A DNA stretch of 32,386 bases, from assembly GCA_018304585.1 (NCBI GenBank), contig JAGVVY010000032.1, forward strand, positions 1 through 32,386, given 5' to 3'. This document shows, piece after piece, positions 16,667-24,664 of this stretch (within the stretch, counting starts at the first letter, position 1; each line of letters opens with the position of its first letter). Under the pieces are notes generated by a model that was not told the DNA's origin, did no database searches, and was given only the letters and a program-made list of their open reading frames with translations. This DNA comes from Candidatus Aenigmatarchaeota archaeon (GTDB lineage: Archaea; Aenigmatarchaeota; Aenigmatarchaeia; GW2011-AR5). Made by a program: the position numbers and the translations under genes.

Positions 16667-17898
16667 ACAAAGCCAAGAACATGCACCATTCCTACTATAA
16701 CCAGAACCGATACTATGTCGGCAATGCTTGTCATTATAGGTATTGTGACGTTATCCGGATCGACGTTATGGTTGAAGGATATTATCGATATGGCCATGGA
16801 CGTCAGTATCAGGAACAGATGCAGGATAATTCCGGATGAAACTGACAGGATTACCACGTCCCATAACGTCAGGCCGTTGACCCCGGCAAATGCGCCTATG
16901 TAATAGGTCATTATTCCTAAAAGCGGGAAAATGAAATAGGCAAGGCGCATTGAATTGAGGATTTCTTCGAGCTTCTGGCCCCTCATCTTGAAGTCGGGCT
17001 TGATCAAGCCGAGGTGCAGCTTGCTTCCGACCCGGGAAGAGAGTATTGTTGTAATGTTGCCTGCCGTCTCAAGGAACGACGGGATGAACATCAGTATAAC
17101 GGGTATCGCTATTATGGTGTGCACGTATGCTTCCAGTACGACGCCTGAAGCCGCGCTCAGAAGCCCCGACAGCGCAAGGACGGGCATGGATTCCATCATT
17201 ATGCGCTTGAAGTTGACGGAATTGGGGACCGTGCCGGAGGATATGAGAACGTGGAACATGCTCAGAAGGGACAAGACGACGGACGCGTAGAATATCGTTT
17301 GGGAATAATGCCCTATGTACTGAACGATGAGAGCCGCGGCAATGAGGCTGGGTATCGTAAAAAAATCGCCTATTGCCGTGACAAGAGGGGACGTAACGTT
17401 GTCGGGATCCCAGTTTCTCTTGTATGCAAGAAACGATATCCATATCGATGCGACGGTAAGAAGAACGCCGGATAGCAGGCCTGCAATCAGCGATATGGAA
17501 ACCAGTTCCTCCAGGGGTATGGCAGGCAAGCCGAAAAGATACGTTAGAATCTTTGATATGATGCCAAGATAAACGGAAAGAACGACGCTGAGAGAGAACG
17601 ATGCAAACACGTTCACCCTAAGGACTTTGTTCTTCAGGTCAAAGCTCTTCAGCGTGCCTATGTGAAATGCCGAGCCGAGGCGGGATGATAAGGTCCCAAA
17701 AATGCAGCCGCGGATATCGAGGGCCGCGGGCAGCAAAACAAGAAGCCCGGGAACCGCAAGTATAAGGGCTTCCGATTTGCTGAGGAATATGCCCGCAAGA
17801 ACGGACGTTACGCCGCTGATGACAAGCGAAAAAACGCTGTAGCGCAGCTTGACGTAGGACATTGCCTCCGCAGTCAAAAAGCCATGCAGTGAATTCAT
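16663..17898 (-). CDS. MgtE/SLC41-type divalent cation transporter with two MgtE membrane domains
   Basis: Two repeats each carrying a DPDNVT(S/I)P(L/I)(V/M)T(A/S)I(G/A)D motif (NWDPDNVTSPLVTAIGDF and NVDPDNVTIPIMTSIADI). Confidence 0.88.
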   Translation of the reverse strand: MNSLHGFLTAEAMSYVKLRYSVFSLVISGVTSVLAGIFLSKSEALILAVPGLLVLLPAALDIRGCIFGTLSSRLGSAFHIGTLKSFDLKNKVLRVNVFASFSLSVVLSVYLGIISKILTYLFGLPAIPLEELVSISLIAGLLSGVLLTVASIWISFLAYKRNWDPDNVTSPLVTAIGDFFTIPSLIAAALIVQYIGHYSQTIFYASVVLSLLSMFHVLISSGTVPNSVNFKRIMMESMPVLALSGLLSAASGVVLEAYVHTIIAIPVILMFIPSFLETAGNITTILSSRVGSKLHLGLIKPDFKMRGQKLEEILNSMRLAYFIFPLLGIMTYYIGAFAGVNGLTLWDVVILSVSSGIILHLFLILTSMAISIISFNHNVDPDNVTIPIMTSIADIVSVLVIVGMVHVLGFV

Positions 17899-17925
17899 AA
17901 TATGCCTCGGAAGAGGATATTATAT

Positions 17926-18507
17926 TTACAGCTTCTTCAGTTCCCCTCGTGCCAGCTTGTGGAGGCGTTTGCAGCTTTCCTTGGAGCCTACAAATATCAG
18001 CACGTCTTCGTCCCGTATGGGCGCGGTTTCTTCCGGGTTGAATATCCATTTGCCGGCCCTTTTTATGCCTATGACATTAGCGCCGGTTTCGGTTCTGAGC
18101 TTCATGTCGCCGAGCGTCTTGCCTACAAGTATTGATTTTTTCAGCACCGTCTCGCGCGCTATGCTCTCGTCGCTTTCGCGCAGCGCGTCTTTTATGACCG
18201 GATGCAGCTCCCTGCCTTCCAGAACCATCTCTGCCATGTTCCTGGCGGCATTTGCAACGAACTTGGAGCTTTCGGCCACGTCTATCACGCCTATGAGCCT
18301 CTTGGCTTGGTGGCCGCCGCGTGATGCTGCGAACAAATGCAGATACAAGTTTTCTTCAAGACTCTCTATATCGTTGTATAATATGATCACTTCCTTGGCT
18401 ATCTCCTTGCTTTCGAAAAACACGGACGAATAAGCAAGATTCAACATAAGCCCCGATAGGTTTTTCACATCCTGAATAAGATCCTTTACGTTTCCCGGCT
18501 CTTCCAT
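17926..18507 (-). CDS. PhoU-like domain plus RCK_C (TrkA-C) domain protein
   Basis: Helical N-terminus with VIDVAESSKFVANAARNMAEMV; C-terminus GANVIGIKRAGKWIFNPEETAPIRDEDVLIFVGSKESCKRL. Confidence 0.82.
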   Translation of the reverse strand: MEEPGNVKDLIQDVKNLSGLMLNLAYSSVFFESKEIAKEVIILYNDIESLEENLYLHLFAASRGGHQAKRLIGVIDVAESSKFVANAARNMAEMVLEGRELHPVIKDALRESDESIARETVLKKSILVGKTLGDMKLRTETGANVIGIKRAGKWIFNPEETAPIRDEDVLIFVGSKESCKRLHKLARGELKKL

Positions 18508-18792
18508 GCGATCACCGAGAATTGATTGAATTTACAACTTAAAAAGGGTTTACAGGCCTATTGTTTTACGAATCCGGGAGCTTGCATGACCGGAAGACGG
18601 GACGGCCATCCGCATATTTTTGCAGCGGATAATCTGGCTTTGCAGGCAAATGAATGGATGCGGCCCATGCCAAAAATAAAAGACAGACATTTAGCGTCTT
18701 GATATTTCTGTGCGGCCTTGAAAAGCATCGAAGCCGGGTAGGGGATTCGCCAAAAGGTCTATTTCCGTCAAGCATGATGGGCAAGGCACGTC

Positions 18793-18993
18793 TTACAGGC
18801 GCCCCGCACGCCTGAGTTTCGATTGCCGTACCTCTTCATCCAGAACCCGGAGCCAGACTCCCATCTTCACCAAACACTCCTCCGCCTCTATGTGATCAGG
18901 CTCTGCCAACAGCAGGTGCTGCAAGATGGGACACTCGTTCAACTCGGTTCTCGCGAATGCTTTCAACGGTTTGGAGTCAAGGTATTTCTTCAT
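18793..18993 (-). CDS. Small hypothetical protein
   Basis: 66-aa ORF, ATG 33 bp from the IS3 left end; family not recognised. Confidence 0.35.
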   Translation of the reverse strand: MKKYLDSKPLKAFARTELNECPILQHLLLAEPDHIEAEECLVKMGVWLRVLDEEVRQSKLRRAGRL

Positions 18994-19093
18994 ATCAATT
19001 ACGCCTTAATGACAGACCAATTGATTGTAGTGAACCCCAAATCCTGGACAGTAGCGCTAGTAAAGTAGCCTAGTCCAAGAGGAGGGTATAATT

Positions 19094-19405
19094 ATGGTCA
19101 ACCGCCGTCAATTCACGCCGGAGTTTAAGGCCCAGGTGGTGCTGGAACTGCTCAGCGGAGCGAAGAGCGGCGCCGAAGCCTGCCGGGAGCGCCAGATCAA
19201 TACCGCCCTGCTCTCCCGCTGGAAGACCGAATTTCTCCAGAATGCCGCCCGCGCCTTTAAGACCGAAGACCAGACCAGCCAGGAGCAAGCCCGCATTGCC
19301 GAGTTGGAACGGATGGTGGGTCGGCTGACCCTGGAACTGGACATCGCAAAAAAAGCCTCCAGCATGTTGAGTGGCAACCGGAGCGGCAGCGGGAAGTGGT
19401 CATGA
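19094..19405 (+). CDS. IS3-family transposase OrfA (HTH)
   Basis: RRQFTPEFKAQVVLELLSGAKSGAEACRERQINTALLSRWKTEFL. Confidence 0.93.
   Translation: MVNRRQFTPEFKAQVVLELLSGAKSGAEACRERQINTALLSRWKTEFLQNAARAFKTEDQTSQEQARIAELERMVGRLTLELDIAKKASSMLSGNRSGSGKWS
19348..19354 (+). promoter_or_regulatory. Programmed -1 frameshift site (A AAA AAA) for OrfAB
   Basis: GCA AAA AAA GCC in OrfA frame; -1 frame is open from here into OrfB. Confidence 0.85.
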
Positions 19406-20238
19406 AGCTGGCCGAGGAATATCCGGTGGCCTTGGTCTGCCAGACGCTGGGCTACCCCCGTAGCAGCTACTACCGGCCCCGCCCAGCGCCCGCAGAGCAA
19501 GGGTTGCGCCAGGAGATCCTGCGCCTGGCGGAGACCTGGCCTACCTATGGCTATCGCCGCCTGACCGCGCAACTGCGCCGGGAGGGCTGGACGGTCAACC
19601 ATAAGCGAGTCGCTCGCTTGCTGCGGGAGTTAGGGTTACAGGGCAAGGTGTGCGTCCGCAAACGGCGCACCACCAACAGTCAGCACCCCTTCCCGCGCTA
19701 TCCCAACCTGGTGCGCGACCTGGCGGTGACCTACCCCGACCAGGTTTGGGTCACCGACATCACCTATATCCGGCTCCGTAGCGGGTTTGTGTATCTGGCG
19801 GCGCTAATGGACGTGTTCACGCGGGGCATTCGGGGCTGGCAACTGGGGCGCACCCTGGGCCAGGAGTTGACCCTGGGGGCGCTGGAGCGCGCCCTGCTGG
19901 GACATCGGCCAGCGATTCACCATTCGGATCAGGGCGTCCAGTATGCCGCCACCGCCTACGTCCAGCGGTTGCAGGCGGCTGGCGCGCAAATCAGCATGGC
20001 GGCGGTGGGGAAAGCCTGGGAGAATGGCTATGCGGAGCGACTGATGCGCACCATCAAAGAAGAGGAGGTGGACTTAACCGAGTATGCGGACTTCCAGGAT
20101 GCCCACCGGCAGATCAAGCGGTTCCTGGAGGAGGTGTACATGCGCAAGCGCATTCACTCATCCCTGGGGTATTTGACTCCGGTGGAGTTCGAAACCCAGT
20201 GGCTGGCCCAGCGGGCAACCGCCCAGGTTGTTGTCTAA
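19396..20238 (+). CDS. IS3-family transposase OrfB (rve/DDE integrase core)
   Basis: YPDQVWVTDITYI, LMDVFTRGIRGW, HHSDQGVQYAA, KAWENGYAERLMRTIKEEE. Confidence 0.95.
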   Translation: MVMKLAEEYPVALVCQTLGYPRSSYYRPRPAPAEQGLRQEILRLAETWPTYGYRRLTAQLRREGWTVNHKRVARLLRELGLQGKVCVRKRRTTNSQHPFPRYPNLVRDLAVTYPDQVWVTDITYIRLRSGFVYLAALMDVFTRGIRGWQLGRTLGQELTLGALERALLGHRPAIHHSDQGVQYAATAYVQRLQAAGAQISMAAVGKAWENGYAERLMRTIKEEEVDLTEYADFQDAHRQIKRFLEEVYMRKRIHSSLGYLTPVEFETQWLAQRATAQVVV

Positions 20239-20278
20239 GCCAAGCCGTTTTTGTGTCCAGGATTTGGGGTTCACTACA

Positions 20279-21862
20279 GGCGTCACTTCTACCCTCCTAT
20301 TTGACCCCGATAACCTGTACCGGCTCACCAACAAGAAGTCTGTGTTTTCAGGTGTTGCCCTCCAGGACCTCAGCTATGCCTATGACCCAGTGGGGAACAT
20401 CACACGCATCGTTGACGCTGGATCGGAATTGCCAAAGGATGCGACTTTCGCGTATGACGAGTTGGACCGGCTTGTGGTAGCTAGGATTGAGGCTGCGGGC
20501 GAACTCATTGAAGAGAGTTACTCCTACTCTCCAGTTGGGAACATCCTGAGCAAGACAGGGATTGGGGCTTACACCTATGACGACCCTCGGCACCCCCACG
20601 CGGTAACTGAGGCTGACGACCACCGGTTCGATTATGATGCCAACGGCAACATGATTGCTAAGACCGATGGCTCCCAAGTGACGACCTTCGCATATGACTT
20701 CCAGAACCGCCTGACAAGCATCGTCACAGCTCGGGGGACGAGCGTCTACGCCTACCGGGATGATTATCACCGCGTCCAGAAGCAACTGCTTTCCGGCACA
20801 ACCATCAATTATATTGGTGAGTTGTCTGAGATTGATGAATCAGGTTTTGCCACGAACTACATATTTGGGGGCAATGACAGGATAGCGACGACGGACGAGT
20901 CCGGCATTTATTACAGTCTTACTGACCACCTTTCTTCAGCCACCTTGCAGGTCGACGGAGTCGGCACTGTTGTTCAAAAGATTGATTACCTGCCCTTTGG
21001 CGGCGAACGGGTCAATCTGCGCGAAGCTGGGTTTGAGTCCCGTTTCACGTTCACAGACCAGGAGCATGACAGCGAATCTGGGCTGCTTTATTATGGCGCC
21101 CGTTACTATGATCCTCACTATGGAAGATTTACACAGCAAGATCCCGCTCTCTGGTACCCAAAGGCGGAGGTGTTAGCTGATCCCCAATTCTTGAATATAT
21201 ATAGCTATGGAATCAACAATCCTGTACGGTTTGTGGACCCAACAGGGGAATCTGTCGTTGATTTCGCTTCAGGGTTGGGGCTGGGGATAGCACATGGTGC
21301 AATCGGAGCAGTTGCTGGATTTGTCGAAATCATCGTCGATCCTTACAGTGTTGCTCTACAGATGCGTGAGGGGATTTTTTGGAGCTTTGGCGTCATAGGT
21401 GACTACTATTCGAACCCTGAGTTGGCATTCGCCAACACAAGCAATGCTGCACAAGAGCATCTGCACAATTTCGAGATATCAAACGATTTCGAAAAAGGTG
21501 AAGTCATAGGTAACGCAGTTGGCGTTGTTGCAGCAACCGCTTTGATGGAGGGAGCCGCTCGACCCAAAGTGCCAGGTTCGATACCAGCTATTGAAGCAGG
21601 CTCGGTCACCAACGCCGAAAGAATAAAGGTAACCGAGATCGGGAAGAAGCAGGGCTGTCATACTTGTGGGATTAAAGATCCTGGCACTAAGACCGGATAT
21701 TTCGTTCCAGACCACCAACCTCCTAGTGCCTTGATCGGCGTCAATCAGGCACAAAGACTTTTTGCTCAGTGCCTACCATGTAGTAGGGTTCAAGGTGGAC
21801 AAATCAGTCAAATTGTCCAGCAAAAACTAAAAAGGTTTCAAGGAGGTTTTACTGTCCCTTAA
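20279..21862 (+). CDS. RHS/YD-repeat protein, C-terminal part, with a putative HNH-like zinc toxin tip; 5' truncated by the IS
   Basis: YD repeats (FDYDANGNMIAKTDG), core LTDHLSSATLQVD...LLYYGARYYDPHYGRFTQQDP; tip CHTCGIKDPGTKTGYFVPDHQPPSAL...CLPCSR. Confidence 0.85.
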   Translation, partial: GVTSTLLFDPDNLYRLTNKKSVFSGVALQDLSYAYDPVGNITRIVDAGSELPKDATFAYDELDRLVVARIEAAGELIEESYSYSPVGNILSKTGIGAYTYDDPRHPHAVTEADDHRFDYDANGNMIAKTDGSQVTTFAYDFQNRLTSIVTARGTSVYAYRDDYHRVQKQLLSGTTINYIGELSEIDESGFATNYIFGGNDRIATTDESGIYYSLTDHLSSATLQVDGVGTVVQKIDYLPFGGERVNLREAGFESRFTFTDQEHDSESGLLYYGARYYDPHYGRFTQQDPALWYPKAEVLADPQFLNIYSYGINNPVRFVDPTGESVVDFASGLGLGIAHGAIGAVAGFVEIIVDPYSVALQMREGIFWSFGVIGDYYSNPELAFANTSNAAQEHLHNFEISNDFEKGEVIGNAVGVVAATALMEGAARPKVPGSIPAIEAGSVTNAERIKVTEIGKKQGCHTCGIKDPGTKTGYFVPDHQPPSALIGVNQAQRLFAQCLPCSRVQGGQISQIVQQKLKRFQGGFTVP

Positions 21863-22277
21863 GGGTTTGAGGCCAGCCCAAATAGCTCCTGTGTGGTTAC
21901 ATCCTAAACACCTAGCCTGGATCAGCCAGTAACCTATACCAGAGGACGAAGCCGTCATGCAGAATCTACCATTAGGGGGAAAGGTCACAGTGTCTAAAAG
22001 CCATGGCGGGAGGTTGCACCTCGATCTTCCTGTATTACGGTGTGTTACTTTGCTGGCGGCGCAAAAGACTTCAGCGTTTTGGTTGTGAAAATACCCTTTC
22101 TGCTGCGGCGCCTAGAAGTGGCTTGCACAAGCGGAAAGCGGTTTGACACCTGCCCTAGTTGTATAAATTAACTGCTCTGTCGAACGGTTCAGATTTGACT
22201 ATAAATATTTATTAATCTCTTACGAAATGATACCATTGAGGGTTAGTTTTATTAATGTGATACTATCATCCCAAGAT

Positions 22278-22290
22278 GCTTAAATATTAT
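22278..22290 (+). promoter_or_regulatory. Archaeal-type TATA box for the downstream ORF
   Basis: GCTTAAATATTAT about 25 bp upstream of ATG 22309, consistent with leaderless transcription. Confidence 0.5.
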
Positions 22291-22308
22291 TGTAGACGAT
22301 GATTATGT

Positions 22309-22941
22309 ATGACAAAAGGCATCGAAATAATTACTGAAGGCCTTGAACTGACAACTCGCGGGTTGGATATGCAAGGGCTACCAGAGCTGGTAGTTAAAGT
22401 AAAAATGCGCTCCTTAATACCCGCTGCTAAGGATTTGTTGACTCATTTACTACAATTGAATGACCATGAATTATTCCAGCCTGGGAAGAGGATTGATTAT
22501 GGATATTGGCCCATAACTCTTGAAGCGAGAGGTTCAAAGCGGCTAGAGCTGCTGGAATTGAGCCACAATGGAAATCGTTTCGTCAGAGGGGTTACGCTTG
22601 CTTTGACTTTCTGGCGCGAACAAACGAGAATTTGTGAGCACTTTGGGAAGATATTCACACCTCCCCGCTGTGATCAATTAGTGGGTATATCTCACGGGGT
22701 ATTACAAGGTAAGCCAGTTGTAGGAGTCAGGTACAATCCCGATGACCTTATGTCGGGTTGGGTTATCAAAACTGATCTTTATGACGGCAATATGGACGCA
22801 TTGACGACTGAGCATTTGTATCATTTAACTGCGAAAAGACCGGACTTGACCAAGTATTTGGCCCTGCCAGCAGGTTTTAGGATCGATTTTCGGGGGCAGA
22901 AGAGGGTGTGGTTCGATAAAGAAGTGACGAAATGGCATTAG
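22309..22941 (+). CDS. Hypothetical protein, candidate immunity protein for the RHS toxin
   Basis: 210-aa ORF downstream of the RHS tip; DDLMSGWVIKTDLYDGNMDALTTEHLYHLTAKRPDLTKYLALPAGFRI is reminiscent of DUF2185/Imm33 from memory, unverified. Confidence 0.5.
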   Translation: MTKGIEIITEGLELTTRGLDMQGLPELVVKVKMRSLIPAAKDLLTHLLQLNDHELFQPGKRIDYGYWPITLEARGSKRLELLELSHNGNRFVRGVTLALTFWREQTRICEHFGKIFTPPRCDQLVGISHGVLQGKPVVGVRYNPDDLMSGWVIKTDLYDGNMDALTTEHLYHLTAKRPDLTKYLALPAGFRIDFRGQKRVWFDKEVTKWH

Positions 22942-23220
22942 CTAAATGTCGTGTAGTTCTAGTCGCCTCAACCTAATCGATAGTAAGAATAACCGCTCGT
23001 AGAATCGCTTGAAGGTTAGGTTACGTATTAGATGGTTTCGCTGCCCACCAAGTCAGCCGAAGGATAAACTGTGTCAACAGGAGCGTAGGTATCGTAACCT
23101 CTGTGTATGAGGTATGTATGGTAGCCAGCAAATCCCGTTCTGGGGAGTTTGATGTTCCCCGCGGAGTTTTGGGATTGCATTGCCGACTATTGAGGGTTTT
23201 CTGTAATCAACGTCACGGCT

Positions 23221-23964
23221 TTAGACTACACCATGTTTATGCAGCGCAGTCACAAGTTCGTTTCTATAGCGTCCACCTAGATCAGAGTATCGTTTCAATT
23301 TCCCACAGACGTGTTTAGTGTCCAGAACGCCAGCTTTTTTGTAAATACCCAGCACACCTTCTATACCTGCATCTAAGCCGATCAACGCGTCAGCTACACC
23401 GACATAATAACCCACAGCGGGCAATCGGTCTTTCTCCCAATACGGATCAACTAGTTTATGTGTTGGGGATTCGGAAAGATTGTTTTGTTGATGCCGGGGT
23501 TCATAACGTGATCTTGGCAGCCTTTCCGGGAGTTGTTGGACTGGTTTATTTATTGGCAGTTGCCTGTCTAGGAATGTGCCGATGAATTCATCTAACAGAG
23601 AGTTCATATTAGAGGGATTACCATGAACATAGCTCTGCCTGGGTAAGGGACCAGCTACCCTATCAAGGGATGGGCCTATCAGCTTGCTTATAACAGAAGA
23701 ATAGCTCTGTCCAGCGCTTATCATGCTTTTCGCAGCTTTATAACCGGCCTTGTAACCCCCAAGCCGTATTTGTTGTCCAACGTCTAACATCAAGGTCTGC
23801 CCCGGAAATCCGGTTCTCAAACCTTTTGCATTATTAGAAATCCTGGCGTATTTTCCTGACTGTTCTATCTCCTCCAGCGAAATCCCCAAAGACTTCGTTA
23901 GAGACAACTTTTCTCGCCCTTCTCCGAGAACCTCTTCCAACTCGACTTCCCAAGGTTGCTTCAT
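23221..23964 (-). CDS. Hypothetical protein, 247 aa
   Basis: Intact ORF with ATG and upstream TATA-like CCTTAAATATATACC; no family recognised. Confidence 0.55.
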   Translation of the reverse strand: MKQPWEVELEEVLGEGREKLSLTKSLGISLEEIEQSGKYARISNNAKGLRTGFPGQTLMLDVGQQIRLGGYKAGYKAAKSMISAGQSYSSVISKLIGPSLDRVAGPLPRQSYVHGNPSNMNSLLDEFIGTFLDRQLPINKPVQQLPERLPRSRYEPRHQQNNLSESPTHKLVDPYWEKDRLPAVGYYVGVADALIGLDAGIEGVLGIYKKAGVLDTKHVCGKLKRYSDLGGRYRNELVTALHKHGVV

Positions 23965-23990
23965 CGGTATTCACTTCCATTATTCACATA

Positions 23991-24005
23991 GGTATATATT
24001 TAAGG
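23991..24005 (-). promoter_or_regulatory. Archaeal-type TATA box for the 247-aa ORF
   Basis: CCTTAAATATATACC on the minus strand about 30-40 bp upstream of the ATG. Confidence 0.5.
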
Positions 24006-24145
24006 ATTACCGCTTGGATTGAAATTTCGCCAACACCCAAAACGGTATGGTGTTGACGCACTTGATTTTGGTGCAATCATAACAACGTCCAGCGGCACAA
24101 TATGTAAGGGTCGGCCGTCCAACTTACTGCTCCTTGAGGAGAGTG

Positions 24146-24478
24146 CTAATAATAGATTCCGGGTTGCTTGACGCAACCCAACAGCGCCGGGAAGTTGTGG
24201 CGCAAGCGTTGCACCGCCTGGTGTAGTGCTTGGCCCAACTGCTCCAAATTGCGGCAACACCGGTTCTTCAACTCCACTCGCTTCAACCGGCACCAGAGAG
24301 CCTCCGCCGGATTCAACTCTGGAGCGTAAGCGGGCAAATGGGCCAAGTGAAGCCGCTGGGCCGCACCCTGCGCCAGCAATTCCTTGATGGCCCCGCTGCG
24401 GTGAATGGGCACGCCGTCCCACCCCACCAGCAACGGCCCGGTAATCTGCAGCAGCAGGTGCCGCAGGTAGCCCACCAA
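24146..24478 (-). pseudogene. IS630-family transposase, C-terminal fragment
   Basis: LLVGWDGVPIHRSGAIKELL...HLAHLPAYAPELNPAEALWCRLKR, the DDE tail of IS630 transposases; N-terminal half missing. Confidence 0.85.
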
Positions 24479-24664
24479 GACGGCACTGCGGTAAGGCCGC
24501 GCCTGCTTCCGCTCAGAATCCCTGGCAGTTGTACTGATTAATCAAGACCACTATACTAGCGAGGCTTAGAAAATGTCATGGAGATGTCCTACGCCTTTGG
24601 GCTGTTTTTGTGATTTGTAAAGACCTGCCATTCTGAACGTAGAACCTTGTCCACAAGAAGTAGT

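Larger units (their letters stand above)
19026..20278 (+). mobile_element. IS3-family insertion sequence
   Basis: 25-bp inverted repeats TGTAGTGAACCCCAAATCCTGGACA (19026-19050) and its reverse complement (20254-20278), 5'-TG...CA-3' ends, OrfA/OrfB with A7 slippery site. Confidence 0.95.

Noticed and set aside
18637-18647. Second short match to tRNA-Cys (GCTTTGCAGGC, anticodon region) near the left att copy
   Set aside because: Only 11 bp and in permuted order relative to the acceptor copy; no cloverleaf can be built, so treated as chance.
18566-18784. 72-aa minus-strand ORF
   Set aside because: Crosses the proposed att site and has no recognisable features; likely non-coding.
24000-24422. 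140-aa minus-strand ORF overlapping the IS630 fragment
   Set aside because: Out of frame with the recognisable transposase sequence.
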